A stretch of 64,000 bases of DNA, taken from contig JAHCIO010000012.1 in assembly GCA_026129185.1 (NCBI GenBank), forward strand, positions 38,410-102,409, read 5' to 3'. Positions 41,858 through 49,885 of this stretch are shown here, piece by piece. Source of the DNA: Promineifilum sp019695075. GTDB lineage: Bacteria > Chloroflexota > Anaerolineae > Promineifilales > Promineifilaceae. Position numbers and translations under genes: made by a program. A model generated the notes under the pieces. It was given only the letters and a program-made list of their open reading frames with translations, made no database searches and had not been told where the DNA came from. Position 1 is the stretch's first letter. Every line of letters begins with the position of its first letter.

Positions 41858-44800
41858 TCAGGCGCGAGCGGTGCTGAGCGAGGCCATATTCATACGCAGT
41901 CGCCGGGTCAGCAGTTGCATGATGCCGATGCCAACGCTGGTGTAGTCTTCCAGTAACTCGAAGAACGGTTCCTGGCGCAGTTCCAGCAGAACCGTATCGC
42001 TGTTGGCCGTGGCGTCGGCCGAGCGCGGCGCGGAATCGAGCAGGGCCATTTCGCCAAACACCTCGCCCTCGCCCAGGTATTGGTACACCAGCGCGCCATC
42101 GTGGATGCGTACCTCACCGGCGGCGATGACGAACATCGATCGGCCGTCGTCGCCCTTGGCGAAGATACGTTGACCGGCCGACACCGGCACTTCCTTGAGC
42201 AGCGCCACCAGATCGGCCAGAACGGTGTCGGGCGTGCTGCTGAACAGTTCGACGCCCCGCAGGGCAAGCACTTTCTCGATCGTTGTCAGCATGGGCGGGC
42301 CTTCCTTGCTAAGGATACTGAGCACGTAGTCGGCGCACTGCGGATTGGGATCGTCCACCAGGTCAAATACCGCCGGCGGGCAGACCGGGTTGAGATGATA
42401 CAGCGCCCAGGCGGCTGTCTCGCGCACGATCGGCTCGCGCGAGCACAAGCCGGTTGTTGCGGCCTCAGCCGCCGGCACGCCGCCGGCCGTGCCCAGCCAG
42501 TAGAGGGCGCAGGCCTGCACCCAGGGCGATTGTCTCCCGGCATCCGCGGCCAGGTCGCGCAGCCGGTCATCGCGGCTCATCTCCGGCTGCGGAAAATAGG
42601 TGGACAGAAGATCTAACGGAGGTGGGCATTCCAACAACGGCCGGATCCAGTTGCGCATCGGGTTGCCGATCTGTATTTCGACCATCTCACGGGCGAAGGC
42701 GCGTCCTTCGCGCGCGGCGCGATCATCGCCGGCGTGGCAGAACGTGTCCTCGATCTTCCTGATCAGGCGCGCATCGTGGCCGAAGGCCAGACAGTGGAAA
42801 ACGTTACGCTGCACGCGAACCACCATGTCATCCAGCGCCACCAGGAGTAGCTCGACGGCCTGCTCAGTGCCGCCCGGTTCGGGATTGGTGGTCAGATCGG
42901 CCCTGGCACGTAGCGCCCACGTAGCCCGTGCCACTTCGTTGGCCACCAGTTCCTCCACGACCGCCGGACTAGGCGCGCGGTAGCCGCCGCGCCGCAGCGC
43001 GCGCAATACCTGAGTATGAATCTCAAAGTCCGGCACATCCAGCAGGCCGGTCAGCAGTTCATGAGCCGCATCAGCCTCGACGCGGCCGGCGGCGCGAATG
43101 AGGCGCGTCAGGCGCGCGCGGTCGGCCGGGCCTGACTGCGTCGGCTGCCGAACGGCCTGCTCAATAGCCGGCAAGGCCCCCAACCCGCCGGCCGCCAGGG
43201 CGCTCATGGCCATTTCGCGCTCGGTGGCGCTATTCAGGAGTTCGATCACCTTAGGCCAGAGACGTTGGTGCTTCAGGCGCGCCGCCGCCTGTAGACTGCG
43301 CCGGCGGACGCGCGCATCCACGTCGTCCATCAGTTGCAGGATGGGTCGGTAAAGGCTGGGTATCTCGGCGTCGTGCAACGCCTCGGCTGCCAGAAGACGC
43401 ACGGCCGGGTCGGGGTCGGACATCCAGCCCCGCAACGTCTCCAGGGCGACCATCAAAGCGTCCATGTCGCCGCTGCGCAGCAGGCCGGTCATCGCGCCGA
43501 CGCGCATGACCGGGTCGGCGGCCTCTAGGGACAGCCCGACGCATTCGATGACATCATTTTCGCACAGGGCGGCGATGGCTCGTTCCAGCGCACCGCGCAC
43601 GGCCGGGTCCGTTTCGATGCCCCGGCACTCCAGAAGGGTCGGCAACGCCGCCCGTACATTGTTCCGTTCCAGTGCTCTAACAGCCTCTGCTCGCACAATG
43701 GCCGCGGGGTGCTCCAGCAGCGACGGCCCCAGTTCGCCCAGGGTGGCCGGCTCTGTCTGCTCCAGGAGTTGGAGCGCGTAAAGCGCTGTGCCGGCATGGG
43801 GCTGGCGCAGGCCATTGCGGATCAGTTCCAGGCTGGCGCGTTCGGTCGGCAGCTGGCTCTCGCCGCCGAGCAGTCGCTTGCGCAGGGCGCGCTGGACCTG
43901 GGCCGGATACTCGTGGGCCAGCAGCCAGCCAAACAGTGCCCAGACGGCGACGACGACCAGTAGTAGATAGGCAGCGTGGCGTGCCTGGCCACCCAGTACA
44001 TCGTAGAGGAAGATGAGCAGCGCGCCAGTCAGTGCGGCGGCCACTGGGTCGATGACGCCCGAGGTCAGCGTCTGCACGCGCACCCGTTCGTCGGGCGGCA
44101 AGACCTGATAGAGCAGGCTGTAGGCGGGTGAATCGATGGCGTCGGCCACCAATAGACACATGTAGGCCACCGTCACCAGCCCAAACAGGATGAGCGGCGC
44201 AACTCCCATCCCGCTCAACAGCGCGTAGGGCGTCATCCACAGACACAGAATGAGCGGTGTGGCCACCAGGGTCGGCCGGACGCCGAAGCGCTCCAAAATC
44301 GTACCCGTCAGCAGCAATTGCAGCATCAGCCCCAGCCCGCCCTGAATGCCCGAGAAGACGCCCAGAAAGCTCGCCAGGCGATCGGCGCCGACGAGAAACC
44401 CCTCGACCTCTATGTAGAAAATGCTATCGACCAGGTATGTGCCAAAGACGTAGGCGGCAGTAATGGCGAAGATGAGCAGGACGTAGCGGCTGCGCAGCGA
44501 GGTCGGGCCTGGCCCGGCGGTCGCCTCTGCCTCGATCTCGACCTCGTCCAGCAGCGCGCTGTAGCGGCGGACCAGGCCGACGAACAGCAGCAGCCCGCCG
44601 GCATAGGCGGCGACAGCCAGGAGCAGAAGATTGGTCGTGCCGACAAGAGCCACCAGCACAGGCGCCAGCAAGCCGGCGATGAGCGTGGCAATTGAATCGC
44701 CCGAACCGAGCAGGCCGAACAGGCGCTTACCCTGTTGCAGGGTGAAGAGGCGGCCGAGCAAATTCCAGAACAGGGTGTATTGCAGCATCGCCAGCAAGGT

Positions 44801-45238
44801 GGCGAAGATGGGCAAGGCGAAGAATAGGGCGCGGCTGGACGTCAGGCCCAGCGCCAGCCATAGCAGCAACACACTGAGAGGGAGCAGAACAATCGCGCCG
44901 AGCGTCATCCGGCTTAGGGAGACGCGTTCACTGATGCGCAAATAGATGAAGGAGACGAAGGCGCTGGCCGCGCTGGAGACGATGTAGATGTAGGGCAGAG
45001 ACCCAACGCCCAACTCGGACAAGAATAGCGCGTAGGCCACTGTGCTTGCCAGGACGTAACCGGCCGACAGCAACAGCGAAAATGAAAAGACCTGCACCAC
45101 CAGGGGGCGTTCGTCTTCACGAACGTTGAAAATGCCCGAAAGCCGCGCCGACAGCGGCATTGTCAGTTCGTCCTTGTGCGCTGCGATCCGTTGGGGCGTG
45201 CGGGCCAGCACGTCCCGCTCCTGATCAGGGGAAATCAC
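41858..45238 (-). CDS. fusion: MFS/nucleotide-transporter-like membrane domain, HEAT repeats, cyclic-nucleotide-binding domain
   Basis: 1126 residues. Residues about 45-455 hold around twelve membrane helices (VFSFSLLLSAGYVLASTVAYALF, YIYIVSSAASAFVSFIYL) resembling the ATP/ADP-translocase-like branch of the MFS. About 470-985 is a chain of helical HEAT/PBS-lyase-type repeats (PAVRGALERAIAAL, DPDPAVRLLAAEALHDAE, VDARVRRRSLQAAARLKH). The last 120 residues are a CRP-like cNMP domain (GQRIFAKGDDGRSMFVIAAGEV, EGEVFGEMALLDSAPRSADA). All three parts look intact. A ligand-gated transporter or membrane sensor is a reasonable guess. The start may be any of several Met/Val codons in the first 30 residues. 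Confidence 0.85.
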   Translation of the reverse strand: MISPDQERDVLARTPQRIAAHKDELTMPLSARLSGIFNVREDERPLVVQVFSFSLLLSAGYVLASTVAYALFLSELGVGSLPYIYIVSSAASAFVSFIYLRISERVSLSRMTLGAIVLLPLSVLLLWLALGLTSSRALFFALPIFATLLAMLQYTLFWNLLGRLFTLQQGKRLFGLLGSGDSIATLIAGLLAPVLVALVGTTNLLLLAVAAYAGGLLLFVGLVRRYSALLDEVEIEAEATAGPGPTSLRSRYVLLIFAITAAYVFGTYLVDSIFYIEVEGFLVGADRLASFLGVFSGIQGGLGLMLQLLLTGTILERFGVRPTLVATPLILCLWMTPYALLSGMGVAPLILFGLVTVAYMCLLVADAIDSPAYSLLYQVLPPDERVRVQTLTSGVIDPVAAALTGALLIFLYDVLGGQARHAAYLLLVVVAVWALFGWLLAHEYPAQVQRALRKRLLGGESQLPTERASLELIRNGLRQPHAGTALYALQLLEQTEPATLGELGPSLLEHPAAIVRAEAVRALERNNVRAALPTLLECRGIETDPAVRGALERAIAALCENDVIECVGLSLEAADPVMRVGAMTGLLRSGDMDALMVALETLRGWMSDPDPAVRLLAAEALHDAEIPSLYRPILQLMDDVDARVRRRSLQAAARLKHQRLWPKVIELLNSATEREMAMSALAAGGLGALPAIEQAVRQPTQSGPADRARLTRLIRAAGRVEADAAHELLTGLLDVPDFEIHTQVLRALRRGGYRAPSPAVVEELVANEVARATWALRARADLTTNPEPGGTEQAVELLLVALDDMVVRVQRNVFHCLAFGHDARLIRKIEDTFCHAGDDRAAREGRAFAREMVEIQIGNPMRNWIRPLLECPPPLDLLSTYFPQPEMSRDDRLRDLAADAGRQSPWVQACALYWLGTAGGVPAAEAATTGLCSREPIVRETAAWALYHLNPVCPPAVFDLVDDPNPQCADYVLSILSKEGPPMLTTIEKVLALRGVELFSSTPDTVLADLVALLKEVPVSAGQRIFAKGDDGRSMFVIAAGEVRIHDGALVYQYLGEGEVFGEMALLDSAPRSADATANSDTVLLELRQEPFFELLEDYTSVGIGIMQLLTRRLRMNMASLSTARA

Positions 45239-45291
45239 CTACAGTCTAGCAGAGTGCCCTGTAAGTGGCAAGACCAACCGGCCCAAAACGC

Positions 45292-45360
45292 TTGACACCG
45301 CCAGCCGCGCGTATTATCATGAACGATGTATATACAACCGCGCTGGGTTGCCTATACATC
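45292..45360 (+). promoter_or_regulatory. promoter and GntR-type operator of the catabolic cluster
   Basis: TTGACA (45292-45297), a 17-bp spacer and TATCAT (45315-45320). At the predicted transcription start lies TGTATATACA (45327-45336), which fits the GT-N4-AC core of GntR-family operators. GATGTATA (45325-45332) recurs inverted as TATACATC (45353-45360). The GntR regulator begins 34 bp later, so autoregulation is likely. Confidence 0.75.
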
Positions 45361-45393
45361 TTTCCTCGACTCGTATAGACGCGTGTGCTGCCC

Positions 45394-46122
45394 ATGATGC
45401 CCTTGAACGGTAACGAGGGAATCGCGCTCTATGCTCAGGTGCGCGAAGCCATCCGCGAGCAAATCACCTCTGGCAAGCTGAAGCCCGGTGAACGCCTGTT
45501 GCCGGAGGAAGAATTGGCGATCCTGATGGGCGCCAGTCGCATGACCGTGCGGCGCGGCATTCTCGACCTGATCGATGAGGGCGTGCTCTACCGCCGCCGC
45601 GGCGTGGGCACGTTCATCGCCCATCGCCACATCGACCGCCATCACAATCGCCTGACCGGTTACTTTGAGTCGGCCGCGGAAGAGGGCTTCGTGCCCCGCA
45701 TCGAAGTGCTCTTGCGCGAGATCACCGGGGCGACGCTGATGGTCGCCCGTGCGCTGAATCTACGCGAGGACGAACCTATCGTCCGCGTGCGGACGCTGCG
45801 CCTGGCCGATGATCAGCCGCTCGCCGTTCACGATGAGCATGTCTCCTATCGCCTCTATCCCGACATCCTGGACGCGGGCATTGAGACCCGTCAGCTCTGG
45901 GAACTGCTGAGCGAGCGCGGCGACCCGGTGCGGCGGGCGGTGCAGCGCGTCGAGGCGCGCCTGGCCGAGGACGAAATCGCCCGGCTGTTGGGCGTCGAGG
46001 AAGGCGCGCCCATTCTCTATAAGTTACGCACGGTCTACAGCGAAGACGGCCGGCCGGTGGAATTTGCCATCTGTTACAACCGCGGCGACCGCTATTCACT
46101 GACGACCACTCTCACCCGTTAA
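45394..46122 (+). CDS. GntR-family transcriptional regulator (HutC/UTRA type)
   Basis: 242 residues from ATG 45394 (a second ATG follows immediately). The winged-helix domain is typical: IREQITSGKLKPGERLLPEEELA, MGASRMTVRRGILDLIDEGVLYRRRGVGTF. The rest is a UTRA effector domain (EPIVRVRTLRLADDQPLAVHDEHVSY, LLGVEEGAPILYKLRTVYSEDGRPVEFA), which usually binds a phosphorylated sugar or related small molecule. It heads the aldolase-HAD-dhaL-dhaK-transaldolase set, so the effector is probably an intermediate of that pathway. Confidence 0.92.
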   Translation: MMPLNGNEGIALYAQVREAIREQITSGKLKPGERLLPEEELAILMGASRMTVRRGILDLIDEGVLYRRRGVGTFIAHRHIDRHHNRLTGYFESAAEEGFVPRIEVLLREITGATLMVARALNLREDEPIVRVRTLRLADDQPLAVHDEHVSYRLYPDILDAGIETRQLWELLSERGDPVRRAVQRVEARLAEDEIARLLGVEEGAPILYKLRTVYSEDGRPVEFAICYNRGDRYSLTTTLTR

Positions 46123-46185
46123 GCTAGGCCCACCTGCGCCGGCGTCGCCTGGCGCCGGCGGCGGTGGGCGCAAGGAGTTGCCACT

Positions 46186-47037
46186 ATGTCCGTCGCCACG
46201 CTGCCGGAGATCATGGATCCGGCGTTCAAGCAACGCTATGGCGTCGCCGCTTTCAATGCCGTCGATGATCTCACGACTGACGCGCTGATTAAGGCCGCGG
46301 AGAAGTCGCGCTCGCCGCTGATCATCCAGATTTCGGTCAAGACCGTGCAATATTGGGGCGCGCCGGTCGTCATGGACATCTTCACCCACATGGCCGGCCG
46401 CGCGTCCGTTCCCGTGACGCTGCATCTGGATCACTGCCCTGACCCGGAATTTGCCAAGGAGTGCCTCCGCCTGGGCTGGAACTCCGTTCTCTTCGACGGC
46501 TCGGCGCTGAATTACGACGAGAACTTTCGCATCACGCGCGAGATCGCCGACTTCGCCGCCGGCTACGGCGCGCACGTCGAGGGCGAGGTCGTGCCCATGA
46601 CCGGCGTCGAAGACGACATCGGCAGCGACGAGGAGGCCGCGCCCGTGCCGTTCGAGAAAGACCTGGAGTTCATCCGCGAGTCGGGCATCTATTGCTATGC
46701 GCCGGCCATCGGCACCGCCCACGGCTTCTATAAGAACACGCCCAGGATTCGCTATGAGCACATGGAGAAGCTCGTCAACGCGACCCACATGCCGATGGTG
46801 CTCCACGGCGGCAGCGGCCTGGATGACGAGGTCTTCCACCGGCTGATCGCCCTCGGCGCGGCGAAGGTCAACATCTCCACCGATCTCAAGAAGACCTACG
46901 CCGACGGCTTCCGCAAGTACCTGGAGGCCAGGCCGACGGAATACAACCCGCTGAAGCTCATCGGCGCGGTGCGCGACGACGTCATCGCCATGGCCCGGCA
47001 CTACTTCCGGCTTTTCGGCAGCGAGGGCAAAGCATGA
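46186..47037 (+). CDS. class II ketose-bisphosphate aldolase (fructose/tagatose-type)
   Basis: 283 residues. Zinc aldolase of the FbaA/GatY/KbaY family: FNAVDDLTTDALIKAAE, VTLHLDHCPDPEFAKECL with zinc-binding His and the catalytic Asp, AHVEGEVVPMTGVEDD, IGTAHGFYK (zinc His), LHGGSGL (zinc His) and KVNISTDLK. It cleaves a ketose-1,6-bisphosphate into dihydroxyacetone phosphate and an aldehyde; which ketose is unknown. It follows the regulator by 63 bp and overlaps the next gene (ATGA), so it is in the regulon. Confidence 0.9.
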   Translation: MSVATLPEIMDPAFKQRYGVAAFNAVDDLTTDALIKAAEKSRSPLIIQISVKTVQYWGAPVVMDIFTHMAGRASVPVTLHLDHCPDPEFAKECLRLGWNSVLFDGSALNYDENFRITREIADFAAGYGAHVEGEVVPMTGVEDDIGSDEEAAPVPFEKDLEFIRESGIYCYAPAIGTAHGFYKNTPRIRYEHMEKLVNATHMPMVLHGGSGLDDEVFHRLIALGAAKVNISTDLKKTYADGFRKYLEARPTEYNPLKLIGAVRDDVIAMARHYFRLFGSEGKA

Positions 47038-47837
47038 CGCGGGCGCTTCTCTTCGACTGTGACGGCGTTCTGGCCGATACCGAGAGCGACGGCCATCTGG
47101 TCGCCTTCAACCGTATGTGGCGCGAGCAGGGCATCAATTACCAGTGGAGCCTGGAGCAATACGCCGAGAAGGTCAAGATCGGCGGCGGCAAGGAGCGCAT
47201 GGCCAGCCTCGGCCGCGACGCCGACTTCCGGGCCGTCTACGACGTACCCGCCGATGACGAGGAATGGTGGCGCGTCGTCGCCGGCTGGCACAAGCGCAAG
47301 AGCGACATCTACAAGGAACTGATCGCCGCGGGGGCCTTGCCCGGTCGTCCCGGCGTCAAGCGCCTGGCCGACGAGGCCCACGCCGCCGGCTGGCAACTGG
47401 CCGTCTGCTCAACGTCATCGCTGTCGTCGGTGCAGGCTGTGGTCGATCACGTGATGGGCGCGGGCACCGCGGGCGCGGAAACTGCCGCCAAGTTCGCCGG
47501 CATCTTCGCCGGCGATATGGCCAGGGCCAAGAAGCCCGATCCGGCCGTCTACCTGTTGGCCCTCAACGAGTTGGGCCTGGAGCCGGCCGACTGCATCGTC
47601 GTCGAGGATTCGCGCAATGGCCTGCTGGCGGCGACGGCCGCGCGACTGGCCTGTGTCGTCACCGTCAACCCATTCACGCAGAACGAAGATTTCAGCGAGG
47701 CGGCGCTGGTGGTATCGAGCCTGGGCGACCCCGGCGGCGAGCAGACCGTCGTCCTGGCCAATCGCACCGCCGCCCGACCACAGGGGTACGTGACAGTCAG
47801 CGACCTGGAGATGGTCCTGGCGGCGCGGGCCTTCTGA
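47034..47837 (+). CDS. HAD-family phosphatase (CbbY-like)
   Basis: 267 residues. Motif I LLFDCDGVLADTESDGH with nucleophile Asp, motif II VCSTSSL, motif III Lys in ARAKKPDPAVYL and motif IV IVVEDSRNGLLAA are present. ADTESDGHLVAFN and YAEKVKIGGGKERM strongly resemble CbbY, the xylulose-1,5-bisphosphate phosphatase of Calvin-cycle organisms. No RuBisCO gene is near; in this catabolic cluster it more likely dephosphorylates a pathway sugar phosphate or a wasteful by-product. It overlaps the aldolase stop by 4 bp. Confidence 0.85.
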   Translation: MTRALLFDCDGVLADTESDGHLVAFNRMWREQGINYQWSLEQYAEKVKIGGGKERMASLGRDADFRAVYDVPADDEEWWRVVAGWHKRKSDIYKELIAAGALPGRPGVKRLADEAHAAGWQLAVCSTSSLSSVQAVVDHVMGAGTAGAETAAKFAGIFAGDMARAKKPDPAVYLLALNELGLEPADCIVVEDSRNGLLAATAARLACVVTVNPFTQNEDFSEAALVVSSLGDPGGEQTVVLANRTAARPQGYVTVSDLEMVLAARAF

Positions 47838-47991
47838 ACATCGCAATGATCGATCTAGCACAGAGGAGGCGCGCTTGAAGAACCCTTAACTGATAGCTCC
47901 CACACATTGCTGGCCAAGTAACGCAGGACGTGGCGGCGGGCCTAACACTGCCGTGCCGCGCAAGCCACCTCTCGCACGCCGAGGAGGAAGT

Positions 47992-48639
47992 ATGTCGGAT
48001 TCTACTCTTGCTGTTACCGAGCGCGTTGTGCGCACTATTGCCGATGTGGCCCTGGAAAACGAGTTCTACTTCGCCGAGTTGGATGGCGTTGTAGGTGATG
48101 GCGACTTCGGTCTCTCGCTGGCGAATGGCTTCCGCAAGCTGATGGACGAGTGGGACACCCTCGATCGCAGTTCGCCGGGCACCTTCCTGAAGAAAGTCTC
48201 CATGATCATCACCAGTCGCGTGGGCGGCGTCTCCGGAGCGATCTGGGGCACCGGGTTCATGCGTGCTGGTTTCGCCGCGGGCGACAAGGCCGAACTGACG
48301 GCCGATGACGTCATCGCCATGCTGCGGGCGGCCGAGGAGGGCATGAAGAAGCGCGGCCAATCCGATGTGGGCGACAAGACTCTTCTGGACGGGTTCATCC
48401 CCGCGGTCGACGAACTGGAACGTGTGCTGAAGAGCGGCGGCAGCACCCAGGAGGCGCTCGATGCCGCCGCCGTCAAGGCCCGCGAACAGACGGAGGTCAT
48501 CAAGCCCTGGATCGCCAAACGCGGCCGGGCCGCCTATACGGGCGAGCGCAGCATGGACACATACGATGCGGGGTCTATCGCTGTCGCCGTAATGGCCGAG
48601 ACAATTGCCGCGTCGTGGCCGGAAATCTCAAACCCATAG
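47992..48639 (+). CDS. dhaL: dihydroxyacetone kinase subunit DhaL-like
   Basis: 215 residues from ATG 47992, preceded by GAGGAGGAAG. DhaL fold: ELDGVVGDGDFGLSLANGF (metal-binding Asp residues; the usual DGDHG is DGDFG), SGAIWGTGFMRAG, DVGDKTLLDGFIPAV and RGRAAYTGERSMDTYDAGS, which is the nucleotide-binding end. In PTS-type enzymes DhaL carries the ADP that is rephosphorylated by DhaM and passes phosphate to the substrate on DhaK. The 153-bp gap upstream contains an unused GAGGAGG and no gene. dhaK follows after 17 bp. Confidence 0.88.
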   Translation: MSDSTLAVTERVVRTIADVALENEFYFAELDGVVGDGDFGLSLANGFRKLMDEWDTLDRSSPGTFLKKVSMIITSRVGGVSGAIWGTGFMRAGFAAGDKAELTADDVIAMLRAAEEGMKKRGQSDVGDKTLLDGFIPAVDELERVLKSGGSTQEALDAAAVKAREQTEVIKPWIAKRGRAAYTGERSMDTYDAGSIAVAVMAETIAASWPEISNP

Positions 48640-48656
48640 CCCAAGGAGTAGTTGAC

Positions 48657-49688
48657 ATGAAAAAGCTGATGAATGACCCCAAGCAGTTCGTTCCCGAAAT
48701 GATGAAGGGTATCGAGCTGGCCAACCCGGGCACGATCAAGTATGTGCCGGAGTATAACCTGGTGATGCGCGCCGACGCGCCCAACCCGAACAAGGTCTCC
48801 ATCGTCCAAGGCTCCGGCTCCGGCCATGAGCCGGCGCACATCATGGTCGTTGGCAAGGGTATGCTCGATGGCGCGTGCCCGGGCGACGTCTTCTCCGCGC
48901 CGCCGATGGACTACGTCGTCGAGTCGTCGAAGATCCTGAACTCGCCCAAGGGCATCCTCCACATCGTCAACAACTACAGCGGCGACCGCATGTCGTTCGA
49001 GATGGCCACGGAGATGCTGGACATGGAGGGCGTTACCGTCAAGACTATTTTCGTCGATGACGACGTGGCCGTGCAGAACAGCACCTGGACTGTCGGCCGC
49101 CGCGGCGTGGCCGGCAACTTCTTCGTCATCAAGGCCGTCGGCGCGGCGGCCGAGGCCGGCGCGTCGCTCGATGAACTGGTCGAACTGGGCAAGAAGGTCA
49201 ACTCGCGCTTGCGCTCGATGGGCATGGCCCTGACCGGCTGCACGCCGCCGGCCAAGGGCAAGCCGATCTTCACCCTCGAAGAGGACGAGATCGAGATGGG
49301 CGTCGGCATCCACGGCGAGCCTGGCCGGGCGCGGAAGAAGCTGGCCAGCGCCAACGAGATCGCCGACGAGATGCTGGAAGCCATCCTGACCGACCGCAAG
49401 CCCATCCCCGGCGGCGACGACCGCGAAGAGCCGATCTTCCACGAGGGCGATGAGGTGGCGCTGATGATCAACGGCCTGGGCGGCACGCCCATCTCCGAGC
49501 TGTACATCGTCTATGGCCACGTTCACGAGGAGTTGGAGAAACGCGGCATCAAGATCTGGCGCAGCTATGTCGGCGAGTACTGCACCTCGCTGGAGATGGC
49601 CGGCATGTCGATCACGCTGTGCAAGGTGGATGACCAGTTGAAGGAGCTGTTCACGGCCCCGGCGGAGATTCCGATTCGCGTCTTCTAG
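48657..49688 (+). CDS. dhaK: dihydroxyacetone kinase subunit DhaK-like
   Basis: 343 residues from ATG 48657 with AAGGAG upstream. MKKLMNDPKQFVPEMMKGI is the standard N-terminus; GSGSGHEPAH is the dihydroxyacetone pocket with a catalytic His, VNNYSGDRMSFEMA follows, and GIHGEPG contains the His that binds the carbonyl substrate covalently. It pairs with dhaL. No dhaM (PTS phosphoryl donor) is in the window and the separate DhaL lacks fusion to DhaK, so the phosphate donor is unclear; free ATP or a DhaM elsewhere are both possible, and the substrate may be another ketose such as erythrulose. Confidence 0.9.
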   Translation: MKKLMNDPKQFVPEMMKGIELANPGTIKYVPEYNLVMRADAPNPNKVSIVQGSGSGHEPAHIMVVGKGMLDGACPGDVFSAPPMDYVVESSKILNSPKGILHIVNNYSGDRMSFEMATEMLDMEGVTVKTIFVDDDVAVQNSTWTVGRRGVAGNFFVIKAVGAAAEAGASLDELVELGKKVNSRLRSMGMALTGCTPPAKGKPIFTLEEDEIEMGVGIHGEPGRARKKLASANEIADEMLEAILTDRKPIPGGDDREEPIFHEGDEVALMINGLGGTPISELYIVYGHVHEELEKRGIKIWRSYVGEYCTSLEMAGMSITLCKVDDQLKELFTAPAEIPIRVF

Positions 49689-49757
49689 CATTGGTCGCGG
49701 GCCTTTCTGTTGGGCTGCGCCCGATGGGAACCGAACCACGGCCACCTTGGTGAGCAG

Positions 49758-49805
49758 GGTAAGGGGTGGATGGGTCTTCACTCAGACCCATACCCACCCC
49801 TTACC
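49758..49805 (+). promoter_or_regulatory. long hairpin between dhaK and the transaldolase gene
   Basis: GGTAAGGGGTGG-ATGGGTCT (49758-49777) pairs with AGACCCAT-AC-CCACCCCTTACC (49784-49805): 20 base pairs, a 6-base loop and a two-base bulge. A smaller hairpin CCCGACTGTCGGG lies at about 49847-49859. No T-run follows. It may limit read-through, protect mRNA ends or be a dispersed repeat. Confidence 0.65.
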
Positions 49806-49885
49806 AACCCATCAGGTATTCGGGCAGGCTGCGCCCCTGGTCAGACCCGACTGTCGGGCGCGCCCTCCCAGGGATGGTGAACCCT

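Noticed and set aside
47034..47837. CbbY-like phosphatase as a sign of the Calvin cycle
   Set aside because: No RuBisCO or phosphoribulokinase is present; the gene is embedded in a GntR-controlled catabolic set.
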